Assembly (NCBI GenBank): GCA_949775045.1
Contig: OX459104.1
Location: 2,277,929 to 2,341,928 of the forward strand
DNA from: Metridium senile
Lineage: Eukaryota > Cnidaria > Anthozoa > Actiniaria > Metridiidae
Direction of reading: 5' to 3'
DNA: 64,000 bases
Shown here: piece by piece, positions 10,207-21,900 of the stretch
How the letters are laid out: the number at the start of each line of letters is the position of its first letter
Numbering within the stretch: position 1 is the stretch's first letter
Notes under the pieces: model-generated
Told to the model about the DNA's origin: nothing
Seen by the model: only the letters and a program-made list of their open reading frames with translations
Databases searched by the model: none
Made by a program: the position numbers and the translations under genes

Positions 10207-13200
10207 AATGATGATGATGATGATGATGATGATAATGATAATGATGATAATAATGATATTGTTGATGATGATGAAAATGAAGTGGTAGTAACGAGAATGG
10301 TGTTTATCGCCCAATAACGCGATTATGTTTATTATGGTAAACATAAAAAACACGGTTTTTTTGTAAATTCAGTACTCACCCATCATAGGGAAGCACATCC
10401 CAGCTACCCATTTGGTCCCTGCAAGATCCTCTTCTTTAAAAGGTACCTCTATCATATGGTGCTTACAACCGTTCAAAATAACGAGCCTGTCACCAAATGA
10501 CTCACTCGTCTGGGTCCTTTTGCATATGGTCCCTGGGTCTCTAAAGTAAGCAGTCATAACGTACATGTCCCCTTCATGGGTCCAAGTTTCCTTTTTAGCT
10601 CTTATTTGTGATCTTGGTACCTATGTATTAATGTAAATGTACAGTTGACTCTGACAGCTTACGGGAGATGGTCGCTTACCAGAATCTTATCACAGCAATC
10701 CCGTACAACGAGAACCCTGTCGCATGAAGCCCGGCCCAACCATGGGTAATGTGTTACAAATATCAAGCATTATCAACGAATTTCAAAAATATTCTATCTT
10801 AACTCTTTGTTTGGTATATTCGTTCCGCCATGGGATCTCTAAAGACGTGTAAGGTATTGTTTTCTAAAAGTCAGAAGTCTATAACGAATCTGGATATGCG
10901 CTTACAAGAGAGATTTATTACAGATTTCTAAGGGAAACAAAACGGGAAATTGAAATAGTGGTCGAGTTGGTCGCTAACGAGAGAGATTTAATACAGAATT
11001 TATAGAGAAACAAAACGGGAAATTGAAATAGTGGTCGCTTACGGGAGATGGTCGTATATGAGAGATATATATTACAGAGAGTTTATAAGGGAAACAATAC
11101 GGGAAAGTGAATTAAATATTGGTCGCTTACGGGAGTTGGTCGCTAACGAGAGAGATTTATGTCATTTATTACATAGTTTATATGGGAAACAAAACGGGAA
11201 AGTGAAATAGTGGTCGCTTACGAGAAATGGTCGCTAAGAAGAGAGATTTAATACAGAGATTTTATAAGGGAAACAATACGGGAAAGTGAATTAAATATTG
11301 GTCGCTTACGGGAGTTGGTCGCTAACGAGAGAGATTTATGTCATTTATTACATAGTTTATATGGGAAACAAAACGGGAAAGTGAAATAGTGGTCGCTTAC
11401 GAGAAATGGTCGCTAAGAAGAGAGATTTAATACAGAATTTATAGAGAAACAAAACGGGAAATTGAAATAGTGGTCGCTTACGAGAAATGGTCGCTAATAT
11501 AAGGAGAGAGATTTAATACAGAATTTATAGAGAAACAAAACTGGAAAGTGAAATAGCGGTCGCTTACGTGAAATGGTCGCTAAGGAGAGAGATTTAATAC
11601 AGAATTTATAGAGAAACAAAACGGGAAATTGAAATAGTGGTCGCTTACGTGAAATGGTCGCTAAGGAGAGAGATTTAATACAGAATTTATAGAGAAACAA
11701 AACGGGAAATTGAATTAAATAGTGGTCGCTTACGTGAAATGGTCGCTAAGGAGAGAGATTTAATACAAAATTTATAGAGAAACAAAACGTGAAATTGAAA
11801 TAGTGGTCGCTTACGTGAAATGGTCGCTAAGGAGAGAGATTTAATACAGAATTTATAGAGAAACAAAACGGGAAAGTGAAATAGTGGTCGCTTACGTGAA
11901 ATGGTCGCTACGGAGAGAGATTTAATACAAAATTTATAGAGAAACAAAACGTGCAATTGAAATAGTGGTCGCTTACGTGAAATGGTCGCTAAGGAGAGAG
12001 ATTTAATACAGAATTTATAGAGAAACAAAACGGGAAAGTGAAATAGTGGTCGCTTACGTGAAATGGTCGCTAAGGAGAAAAATTTAATACAAAATTTATA
12101 GAGAAACAAAACGTGAAATTGAAATAGTGGTCGCTTACGTGAAATGGTCGCTTAGGAGAGAGACACCTGTACTTCAATTAGGCTCCGAAAAACAACCACT
12201 AATCACTATTGCTAACTATGTACGCGGCAAAAGCTGCATAAGACTTAAAGGAAACCTACCCCCATCTGCATGCCAGCAACTTGTCCATTGGCGCCAAACA
12301 ACAACATGACAGCGGTATCTCCCTTAAGGACGTAACGATTTCCAGCAAAGTAGTTATTGTCTGGTTAAAATAAATATCAACATTGAGGTTATTCGATCGT
12401 TATAGTTAGCAGTAGATACTGTTTCTTTTGTATGACACAGTAGCTTGAGTTAGAGTCACGTGACAATTTAGTATAATCGAGTATTGTTGATCGATATTTT
12501 TACAATTAACCAGCATGCAACATAGTGTTGGGTGCAGTTGGCAGTGAAAATTCTTACCTGAGCACGCACGAGTGAGTATCCAGCCTTGTTTAGTTGCTTC
12601 ATCGGTTGTCTTGGGCAACGAGTCAAACTTGCCAAAAGTTACTGCATAGTATAATAGTAGTACATATGAAAAAAAGATTTTCAAAGAAACTGATTACGAT
12701 ACAGGTATTTAAATAAAAGGCTGATGAACGATTTTTTGCATGTTGCACGTTGCTCACCAGCTTTGAAATATGCAATATTTATATGTAAACTCTCAGGTGA
12801 TTTCGCGCGCGCACTTCCGGCTAGTTTAAGCCAATCAGAAGCATTTCTGTCGCATCGCCAACAGTTCCAAGATGGCGTCGTTCGAGAGAGTTGTTTCACG
12901 TGGTAATCCTCGATAAATACATCCTTAAAATAACTTTACATTAAAAAGTTTTATGTTACTTGGACAATAAAAGTTCACTGCTGCTCTATCAGGGATAAAA
13001 AAGAATAAAAACAAAACGCAAACGCCTAAAAGTAACCGAAATAAAATTGTTTTTGTCTTGAGGCGCCATTTTGGAACTATTCGTTTTGACAAACAATCCT
13101 TTGCGCACTTCGAAGCGAGATCATCTGGTTACAATATATTATGCTGTGACCTTTCGCTAGTTGAATAAATATCATCCGTAATGCATTTCGGCCTTGGTAT

Positions 13201-16200
13201 GCAACAACCTTTTTGAAATAGCTGTAAATAGTTATGTAGTTTCATATGTTGATAATGTTGAAAAATCAGAAATGCTTCCACTACTTACCGTAGAGCTTAT
13301 CATAAGCCGCTTCTGCAAAGAAAGACGAATTTAATTAAGTACATTGCGCAGCAAAGAAGAATTGGCCAGCGATCTATTACTTTAACAGCCCAAACACGGC
13401 ACTACCTCTGTTGGTCGTCCCCGCACGTACCACGTACCGCGGCAATGCAGGATAGAAGCGGTTGGAGGGAGAGGGTGTGGCAAGTCCGAGCTAGCTCGAC
13501 TGGATGATGATGACATTGAATACAGTAAAACCCCGCATATAAATAAGAGCCTAAAACTTTAAGGACCTGTCAGGCTGAAATTTTTATTTGTTGTTGTTGT
13601 TTTTTTGTAAAAAAAAAAGAGTCAAAAAAGAGTCAAAAAGAGAGTGCAAAAGCATTGACCTTTATGTATTAAATAAAATATCAAGAAAGGTGTTATAATG
13701 ATGAAGTGAGTGATGCTTATAGAACCTAGATAGCCTGATTTCAAGTTAAGCACCATTTATATAAGAACCTGTTCAGGCTGACTTGTACGCATGCATAATA
13801 TATACATTGTATTACCTGTTGGTAGTTAGTTCTACTAACTACACTAGCTATATACACCTCCTCAAAACTGAATCGTTGTCGCAAGCAAAGCCACAGTCCA
13901 CACTCTAAAGTCTGCTAAGGAAATTGGTATTTCTTCTCTTGTTATCGATTTATTCATAGTATATTTTGGTTGTACGTGTTTGTGTTATATGACCTTAACA
14001 ATCAAAGCTACAGTCCACACTCTGAAGCCTGCAAAGGATGTCGGTATTTCTTCTCTTGTTATCGATTTATTCATAGTATATTTTGGTTGTACGTGTTTGT
14101 GTTATATGACCTTAACAATCAAAGCTACAGTCCACACTCTGAAGCCTGCAAAGGATGTCGGTATTTCTTCTCTTGTTATCGATTTATTCATAGTATATTT
14201 TGGTTGTACGTGTTTGTGTTATATGACCTTAACAATCAAAGCTACAGTCCACACTCTGAAGCCTGCAAAGGATGTCGGTATTTCTTCTCTTGTTATCGAT
14301 TTATTCATAGCATATTTTGGTTGTACGTGTTTTGTTATATGACCTTAACAATCAAAGCTACAGTCCAAACTCTGAAGCCTGCAAAGGATGTCGGTATTTC
14401 TTCTCTTGTTATCGATTTATTCATAGCATTGTTGGTTGTACGTGTTTGTGTTATATGACCATAACAAGTTGTTACAGTGGAAGATGATGAAACAAATGTT
14501 TTTTGAAAAATGTTTAATAAACGACACATTTTGTTCATATTACCGACATCCTTTGCAGGTTTCAGAGTGTGGCCTGTGGCTTTGTTTGCGACAACGATTT
14601 TTGAGGAGGTATATATACTAGACTAGAGTGGCCTTCACGCATTGTAGCATGAAAAGGAATATAATTCAAAAAAATTAAATTTTGTTTCACGGGTTTAATT
14701 AATGTCATTTTCACTCTACCGAGTAGTATGCGTACTATTTTTTCTATTATTCTATTCAGAGCAATTTGTAGGCTAATTCTATTGTTTTCTATTGTTTAAT
14801 TAGCACTATTTAGTACTAATTAGTACTACTTGTTTCACGGGTATATCATTTGCACTCTACCTTGTTTTCTAAAGATCTCATTAGAGGTCTCACCGATGAA
14901 CCGATAAACTATACTAATTGAACAATCCTATCCGAGTCATTAAATACTATACTAATTGAGTTTTCCGATTTAGCGACTTTGGTACTAATAGTACCAAATA
15001 CTAATTTACATACGTGTTAACCGTTATTAGAATTTCTAGGAGTTGCATGCATGTGTCCAAAACATTACATTTTCTGAGTAAGAATAAAAAATAAGAACAA
15101 CATTGCAGAAATAATGACAAATTAACACTGGTACTTTCATCTGGCACTATTAGTGCCAAATCTGCCTTTGTGCCGGTAAATCGGAAAACCCTATTAAATT
15201 CTACATTTATATATATATATAGCCCAAAACCTATATAAGACTTTATGGTGCTCGAGTTACACAGAGATAATCTTAATATTATTATATTATAAAGCGAATA
15301 ATACATGTATATATATTATATAATGTTTTAGCTCATGACCGCATTCGCAGCCTTAGAGTGATCCTTTCAGATCATATCTTAAATCTTCCTCGGCCTTCAC
15401 ATTACTAACGACCTTAAATGGAATGTCCACTGTGATGAAGGGATCAAGAAAGCAAGGAAACGTTTATACTACCTTTCGCAGCTTTAGCGCTCTGGCCTTG
15501 GTACACCAGAGTTGCTTCATTTCTTCCGCACCTGTGTACGCCCAATTATGGAGTATGCATGTCCCGTCTTTCACGACAGTTTGCCTATTTATCTATCACA
15601 AGACCTAGAGGCAGTACAAAAGCGCGCAATGCGTATGATGTATCCAACCTGTTCATATGAGGAAGCCTTAAATCTGTCCAACTTTGGCACGCTATCAGAT
15701 CGCAGACAAGAACTTACTGATAAACTGTTTAAGAACGTTATAGAAAATAAGGACAATAAATTACATAAGCTTTAATTATTTACCTGAACCTAGTACTTAT
15801 AGTTACAATTTAAGACATTTGAGAAAATTTAAACCTGTTTTTAAGACTAAGAGATTTAGAAATAGCTTTTTAATTCATAATGCTCTTAAAGCATAAGCAG
15901 TAATAATTTTAGGTTAAGATATATTTGTGCATTTGCATCTATAGTTTTATAATTCTTAGGTTTCATAGTTTTATCGTTAATGTATCATTTTATATATAGT
16001 TTTATCATTAGTGTATTAGTTTTTATATTTTCTATATTATCAATTGTAAATTTTGCTTTAATTCAACCTACGGGTTGCTATAGCTTTCTTAATAAACTAT
16101 CTATCTATTTCCTTTCGAGAGCCTTTTTGTAGAAAGTGATCTGCTGTTAACCTTTGGGCAGCTAGCACTCTTTGTTCTAATGTTTAGAACATTAGGCCGG

Positions 16201-16739
16201 CCCATCTTTGTATATTTGTTGATGTTAAAGAGTAGCTGTTTAGCTGTATTAAGGCTTTGTCGTCGAGCAACATGGGCAAGGTATCCCGCCTGTAACGCAC
16301 CCGTGAAGTCAGTCACTGAGGTGGAGATATATGGTATTATATGCGCGCGGAAATATAGTATTTATCTTCAAATGTATAGCCTCAAACAAGATCTAGAGGA
16401 CAATAAAATCGTCCGTTTGTCTTAGGCTACGTTAACATGGTACCGGACAAATGTTTGACCGGTCAAAAGATCGACCCCGACATCTCTGATAATTTAAGCA
16501 AAAAGACAATTTTTGTGTGAAAAAGGATTTAGGGATTTCTATTCCCGTTTTTCCTTTAGTATCTGTGGTTTTATACATATACTTTTATATTTTTATACTT
16601 ATTTATATACTGTATCTTTTAAACTAGAAACTTTTTAAACAAGAAAACAATGTTATATCTTACTTTCTGGTGTGTCTTCTCCCCTGCCTTGGGACGCAGC
16701 CGCAGCAACGAAAAGAAAAAGAACAGCTAATGACTTCAT
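8107..16739 (-). CDS. Secreted six-cysteine family protein, paralogue A (7 exons, 269 aa)
   Basis: Exons in transcription order: 16664-16739, 13289-13312, 12558-12641, 12260-12360, 10380-10620, 9529-9695, 8107-8223. All introns have GT-AG ends, and the sum (810 nt) is an exact open frame. The product starts with a signal peptide (MKSLAVLFLFVAAAASQG) and has no membrane segment afterwards, so it should be secreted. Recognisable blocks are YVTFGKF, NYFAGNRYVL, DMYVMTAYFRDPGTIC, GDRLVILNG, GQHYWYNIS, MDCNDFYPVF and LTTQHVYMRLPYT. It has eight cysteines after the signal peptide, six shared with copy B, and an NIS glycosylation sequon. I recognise no named domain or function. Intron 1 carries a 117-bp repeat array and a LINE remnant; introns 4-6 carry mini- and microsatellites. 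Exon phases match copy B throughout. Start chosen at the first ATG, 52 bp below a TATA box. Confidence 0.85.
8250..9062. repeat. GAT/AAT trinucleotide microsatellite in intron 6 of copy A
   Basis: A near-pure GATGATGATRATAGTAATAAT-type array of about 800 bp. The homologous intron of copy B has the same start (GTTGGCGATGATGATAGTAA) but only about 120 bp of repeat. Poly-Asp/Asn, poly-Met/Ile and poly-Ile/Thr frames arise on both strands and are not genes. Confidence 0.9.
9165..9475 (-). repeat. Inverted copy of the composite 51-bp-repeat element
   Basis: On the minus strand, two 51-bp units (9361-9475) run into TGTAATAGTTCTTATTTAGT and then ATCAAAGACAAGTAAAGTTG. The same order appears on the plus strand at 57125-57250. 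The other end (about 9165-9200) carries the GTAGAGGTAGTGAGTGTG block also present at 7270, 31880, 37440 and 44850. Confidence 0.6.
9733..10290. repeat. (GAT)n microsatellite in intron 5 of copy A
   Basis: About 550 bp of GAT with AAT interruptions fills most of this 684-bp intron. Copy B's homologous intron has GAT arrays at 19218-19434 and 30859-30980, split by an 11.4-kb insertion. Confidence 0.9.
10640..12165. repeat. 81-bp minisatellite (GGTCGCTTACG) in intron 4 of copy A
   Basis: The unit contains GGTCGCTTACGTGAAATGGT, CGCTAAGGAGAGAGATTTAA, TACAGAATTTATAGAGAAAC and AAAACGGGAAAGTGAAATAG. It is cleanly 81 bp from about 11490 and more degenerate to the left. Copy B lacks the array: its intron runs directly from the splice site through CTTCAATTAGGC, matching copy A on both sides of the array. 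81 is divisible by 3, so 27-residue periodic frames appear on the minus strand. Confidence 0.85.
12780..12925 (+). promoter_or_regulatory. Housekeeping-type promoter and possible short first exon inside intron 2 of copy A
   Basis: On the plus strand, opposite to copy A, there is a compact cluster: an ETS-like CACTTCCGGC, a CCAAT box (CCAATCAGAA), and a YY1-like CCAAGATGGCGTC containing an ATG at 12873. The ATG opens only MASFERVVSRGNPR before a stop, but GTG|GTAATC could be a donor after ten codons. A nested gene would need a downstream exon, which I could not find. Confidence 0.3.
13895..14600 (+). repeat. 117-bp tandem repeat, ~5-6 copies, in intron 1 of copy A
   Basis: The unit contains CTACAGTCCACACTCTGAAG, GATGTCGGTATTTCTTCTCT, TGTTATCGATTTATTCATAG and TTTTGGTTGTACGTGTTTGT, period 117 bp. 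The inner copies are nearly identical. The inverted relative is at 7545-7870. The 39-residue periodic frames are repeat artefacts. Confidence 0.85.
14690..14862. mobile_element. Small MITE related to 23086-23224
   Basis: TGTTTCACGGGT with TTTTCACTCTACC (14691-14723) is repeated directly at 14830-14861. The centre contains CTATTGTTTTCTATTGTTTA, the reverse complement of the centre of the MITE at 23086-23224. Probably a rearranged copy. Confidence 0.5.
15340..16108 (+). pseudogene. 5'-truncated LINE remnant (C-terminal reverse-transcriptase region and 3' tail)
   Basis: Conceptual translation across frameshifts recovers the end of a non-LTR retrotransposon ORF2: ITNDLKWN, KKARKRLYYL, then in one frame LLHFFRTCVRPIMEYACPVF, LEAVQKRAMRMMYP, LSDRRQELTDKLF and, after another interruption, LRHLRKFKPVFKTKRFRNSF with a stop at 15894-15896. 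These are conserved blocks downstream of the RT catalytic motifs in jockey/CR1-type elements. The catalytic part is missing (5' truncation). The 3' untranslated part ends in TAATAAACTATCTATCTATT, a short-repeat tail typical of such LINEs. It sits in intron 1 of copy A in antisense orientation. At least two frame breaks make it inactive. Confidence 0.8.
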
Positions 16740-16789
16740 ATTCTGTTGATTCGATGAACCAGTTTGTTTGCTGACACGTCAAGCAAGCA

Positions 16790-16798
16790 CTTTTATAC
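16790..16798 (-). promoter_or_regulatory. TATA box of paralogue A
   Basis: GTATAAAAG on the minus strand, 52 bp upstream of the ATG. The leader between them (containing GTCAGCAAACAAACTGGTTC) is shared with copy B. Confidence 0.7.
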
Positions 16799-16872
16799 TC
16801 GTTCCCATAATTCACGAGGTCATCAGCCAATCAGCGAGTATTATTTGTACCACGTGCAGAAACCCCGACTGT

Positions 16873-17232
16873 TTAAGGCCCGGGCATGCGCAAACGGTTT
16901 CAACATTTGCTTCAACATCCGATTTTGTTGAATGGCAATGTTGAAGCCGTTTGCCCGGGCCTTTTTAAAAACGCTTCCATAATCAATTCAACATCAATTC
17001 AAGTGTGGCTAAGGGCCCGGGCAAACGGTTTCAGCATTTGCTTCAACATCTGATTTTGTTGAATGGCAATGTTTAAACGCTTTTAAACTCTTTCAACATC
17101 AATTCAACATCGATTCAGCACGATTCAACAATGTTGAAAGAGTTTAAAAGCGTTTAAACATTGCCATTCAACAAAATCAAGCAGATGTTCAAGCGGATGT
17201 TCTCCCAAAAGCGAAGGGAGAGGGCCCTGGGA
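16873..17232. mobile_element. Hairpin MITE(s) with AAGGCCCGGGCA ends
   Basis: Two adjoining palindromes. The first (about 16876-16966) pairs AAGGCCCGGGCATGCGCAAA with its near complement ending GTTTGCCCGGGCCTTTT. The second (about 17010-17210) pairs TTTTGTTGAATGGCAATGTT and AAACGCTTTTAAACTCTTTC with their complements. They share the TTGCTTCAACATC core, suggesting a nested pair of one family. It lies just upstream of paralogue A's promoter. Confidence 0.75.
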
Positions 17233-17468
17233 ACGAGGTTGAAAAATTTGCAATTCAAAACTTACGGCAGTATGAAAGACAAAAGAAAATTAAAACAGCA
17301 GCTTTGATTTCTCCTTAAAAAAATAGCATAATAAAGCTTTGACTCCGAAATATGACTCCAAAACTCGGATTTTTGCGTTAGTCTTTATTTAAAAAAAAAA
17401 AAAGTTACATAAAAGAGAGCAATTCAGAACTCGATCCTTCAGATATTTGTTACTGTTGTAATGTTAAA

Positions 17469-18004
17469 GGCCGTCAATCAGGACTTGGCGGGATTTCAAA
17501 GTCCGCGCAATTCGTTCTAGTCCGAGGCGCAGTCAAATTGTATTTTAATTTGACATTTGTAAACTATTACCCTGCTTATTTCCAAATCCTTCCCAGTCTA
17601 AACCTCTTTTAGACTCACATATAGAGACTAATCGAAGACCCCGACCAGCTATTATTAAAAAATGTGTATGTGAAGTTGCTGAAAGGCCTCCAATTCGGAC
17701 TTGACGGGATTTGAATTGTGCGGACTTTGAAATCCCGTCAAGACCAGTCACGTCCTCATCAATAAACCTCTTTACCTCCGTATGCAAATTGCCCATTTCA
17801 GACCACGTGTCATTCCCTTGAGAATTGTTCTTTTAAGATGAACGTGTTATATCATTTACGTGTAAAAGAAACAATTCCCAAGAGTAGCATCACGTGATCT
17901 GAAATGGGACAACAAACATGGAAGGTAAAGAGGTCTATTCGAACTGCGTGGATCGACTTTGAAATCCCATGAAGTCCAGTCAAGTCCCCATTAATCGGTT
18001 GGCC
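17469..18004. mobile_element. Imperfect hairpin element with GGCC ends, containing a second palindrome
   Basis: GGCCGTCAATCAGGACTTGG and GGGATTTCAAAGTC at the left are mirrored by GACTTTGAAATCCC and CAAGTCCCCATTAATCGG...GGCC at the right. Inside, about 17757-17937, TAAACCTCTTTACC and CCCATTTCAGACCACGTG pair with CACGTGATCTGAAATGGG and GGTAAAGAGGT. Probably a MITE inserted into an older MITE. Confidence 0.65.
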
Positions 18005-18156
18005 TTTGAACATTACTTAGAAAATATCCCGTGGGGTGAGGGACGCGTGCTTGATGATTAGGGAGATGTACATCGGTAAGAATAAGCTTTAAGAATATTT
18101 TTTTTATGGGGAAGTGTGAACGGATCAATTGTGAACTATTTCGGTAAAGTTGCAAA

Positions 18157-18290
18157 TCTACTGAATAGTGGTCACTCAAATAACTTAGTATAAACAGTTA
18201 CTGCTCAATGAAAATCTACTGAATAGTGGTCACTCAAATAACTTAGTATAAACAGTTTCTGCTCAGTGAAAATCTACTGAGTAGTGGTCA
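18157..18290. repeat. 58-bp tandem repeat, 2.3 copies
   Basis: TCTACTGAATAGTGGTCACT starts at 18157, 18215 and 18273 (the last with GAGTAG), giving an exact 58-bp period. Confidence 0.85.
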
Positions 18291-18298
18291 CTCAAATA

Positions 18299-18577
18299 AG
18301 GGGGCTTTTATTTATTAGCGCATGGGGGGCAATATTGAGGGGGGGAGGTTTCACGTTATTTTTGGAAGCTATATAGGGGGATTTACTTATTGTAAGCAGC
18401 TTTAGTTATAAACTGGGCAAATAAAGGGGGTTATGATATTTTTTTTACTAACCAAGAGGGGCGGGGGGGGGGGGGGGGGGGGGAGGGGGGTGCGTAATAT
18501 TTGGAAAAGACAACATGTGATTTTGCCGGCACCCCCCATCCCCTCCCCCCCATACACTAATAAATGAAAGCCCCTAA
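18299..18577. mobile_element. MITE with GGGGCTTTTATTTATTAGCG ends
   Basis: The left end AGGGGGCTTTTATTTATTAG is the near reverse complement of the right end CTAATAAATGAAAGCCCCTA. G/C homopolymer runs follow inside both ends. About 280 bp, non-coding, just 3' of paralogue B's stop codon. Confidence 0.75.
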
Positions 18578-18673
18578 CTGAATAAATTGATGTTAAAAAA
18601 TAAATATACAAAGAAAAAATATCGATCACACATGTACAGAATTCAAACTTTTAATTGTTTGAGTTTTAGGCAA

Positions 18674-18901
18674 TTACACAATGCACAGACTTGTGTAAGG
18701 CAATCTCATGTAGACATGTTGGGTGGTCAGCGGTCCTGCTGAGGACAGACACTTGGGAAGAGTCTCGTCGCGGAAAAAGAACTGAAACGCAATCAACATA
18801 CAATGTAAGATTATGGTTGAAAATGATGATGATGTAATTGGTGTTGGCGATGATGATAGTAATAATATTGATGATCATGATGATGATAGTAATAATAATA
18901 G

Positions 18902-18938
<37 letters not shown>

Positions 18939-21900
18939 ATATAGTAGCATATTTTAACAAATATCGTATTTTACTACTACGCCTTCTATATCCTTTACTG
19001 ACACGATTCAATAATCTATTACATTTTAAAAGTATTACCCCGAATGTATCCGGATGTTCATATCTGGTGCTCTTGATATGACCGTTTGTGTTCCAGCCGA
19101 AGCCATCGAGTCTCTTGTTGTTGTACATGATGAAGACTGGGTAGAAGTCTTTGCAGTCCATGTTGGCAGAGATGTTGTACCAGTAGTGCTGACCTACAAA
19201 ACAAATACCAATAGTAAATGATGATGATAGTAAAAGGGATGGTGGTGATAATGACGTTCTTGTTGTTATTGTTGATGGTGATGATAATGATGATGATGAT
19301 GTTGTTGTTGTTGTTGTTGTTGATGATGATGATGATGATAATGATGTTATTGATGATTATGACAACGATGATGATGTTGTTGTTGATGATGATGTTGATG
19401 ATAATGATGATGTTGATGATGATATTGATGATGACATTACGAGCCGGAGAGAGACTTTTTTAGTTTGACCTTTGTGGTTACTCCTATGGTGCTAAACAAA
19501 AGAGACGATGAACGATCTGTCATTAACGGAGCCAATCTGTCATTCACAGCTCTTTCAATATCACAGGAAATGGCTCTATGCAATCCCATAGTTGGATTGC
19601 ATAGAAATTGTATTACACTTATACAATACCACAAAGTATTTTACATGCATTGTATTGTGCAATGAAATCCTATTGACAATGATATGTTGTATTGGATAGC
19701 TATATACAATACCTTTTCCAATACAATGTCGTATTGTATTGCACTGTCTAATACTATGCTGTATTTGATAAGGGCTTGCATAGATCTATACAACACCTAT
19801 ACAAACCCATGCATGTGATTGGATTAGTCTATACAATACCACATTGGTTTGCATAAGGGCTTGCATAGATCTATGCAACACCTATACAAACCCATGCATG
19901 TGATTGGATTAGTCTATACAATACCACATTGGTTTGGATAAGGGCTTGCATAGATCTATGCAACACCTATACAAACCCATGCATGTGATTGGATTAGTCT
20001 ATACAATACCACATTGGTTTGCATAAGGGCTTGCATAGATTTATGCAACACCTATACAAACCCATGCATGTGATTGGATTAGTCTATACAATACCACATT
20101 GGTTTGTATAAGGGCTTGCATAGATCTATATAACACCTATACAAACCCATGCATGTGATTGGATAAGTCTATACAATACCACATTGGTTTGGAAAGGGCT
20201 TGCATAGATCTATACAACACCTATACAAACCCATGCATGTGATTGGATTAGTCTATACAATACCACATTGGTTTGTATAAGGGCTTGCATAGATCTATAC
20301 AGCACCTATACAAACCCATGCATGTGATTGGATTAGTCTATACAATACCACATTGGTTTGCATAAGGGCTTGCATAGATCTATATAACACCTATACAAAC
20401 CCATGCATGTGATTGGATAAGTCTATACAATACAACATTGGTTTGGATAAGGGCTTGCATAGATCTATGCAACACTTATTCAAACCCATGCATGTGATTG
20501 GATAGTCTATACAATACAATATTGGTTTGGATAAGGGCTTGCATAGATCTATACAACACCTATACAAACCCATGCATGTGATTGGATTAGTCTATACAAT
20601 ACAACATTGGTTTGGATAAGGGCTTGCATAGATCTGTGCAACACTTATTCAAACCCATGCATGTGATTGGATAGTCTATACAATACAACATTGGTTTGGA
20701 TAAGGGCTTGCATAGATCTATACAACACCTATACAAACCAATGCATATGATTGGATATAAAATCAATACAGTACAAAGTCATTTGGACTTGTATGATATT
20801 GGCTATACATTCAAATGATACTGACACTATATAAAACATACTTATACTTATAACTATTATTTATATTACTATTGTTATTGTTCAGTTATTATTATACCAT
20901 CTAATGCAATATACTGCAGCCATTGAATTAATGGATTGTATCACAGGAAAAGCCTCTGTACAATATACCATAGTGTGATTGTTCAGAACTTAGACCCCAT
21001 CTACACGGATCCGGATACTTTTGAAACCGCAATACTTTTTGATGCGAATCGGCCTATTGTCCACACGAATCCAGTGAATCCGGTCACCGAAACCACATAC
21101 TTTTGAAACCACTCTCCAGATAGGATACTTTTGAATCCTCCGGATACGCGGATTCGTGTGGACACCTAAGGTCACCTAAAACTGGATACGCTATTTTCCA
21201 GTGTTAACGAAAGGAATACGGCAATTTTAACAACAATAGTTGATCATTTTAGAAGTAAGGTCAATTTTATCCGGTTGGCTGAGCCTTTTGAATCAAAACG
21301 AAGACGGTTTTGATCATAACCTCAAGGCTAAGCCCCCAGCCCCTGCCCCTCTGTGGCAGAGAATGTTTAAAAGTTTTAAAACCGTATAAAAGGTGCAAAA
21401 TCAATGATATATGCTTGTTTGTAAGTTCGTTAGGCTCGTTTGTTTTATTTGTTCGTCTGTTTGTTTGTCTATATGTCTGTTTGTTAGTTTGTTGTGCGTG
21501 TTTGTTTTATTTTTTATTTTTTTCCTTTTTTTTCTCTTCAGTCGGTCTGTCTGTTTGCTTCCTTTTATGTTGTTATACGAGTAAATGATTGGGGTTCCTG
21601 TCTCAAAAATCATTAGCCAATCAAAGCGGAGATATTGAATCACGTGATTGAAATCAAATTTGGGCGCAGAGCGGCCATTTTAACCGTTTGAATGACTTCA
21701 GTGGCCTTGGGGGAATTACAAGTTACTTTTCTGTTAAAAATCATCCGTTTTTGATGTTTTAGTGTGTTGAGCATTGTAGAATTACTTGGGAAATATTGCT
21801 TAATGTCCATAGCGGAAGGGAGAGTATGTTTTTGAGTTACAACAGCTGATTTACAAGACTTTCACAAGACTCGAAAATTTGTCAGCTCGAATCGACAGTT

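Noticed and set aside
8207..10353. Long poly-Ile, poly-Asp/Asn and poly-Met frames
   Set aside because: They are products of GAT microsatellites in introns 5 and 6 of gene A; only the short ends overlap real exons.
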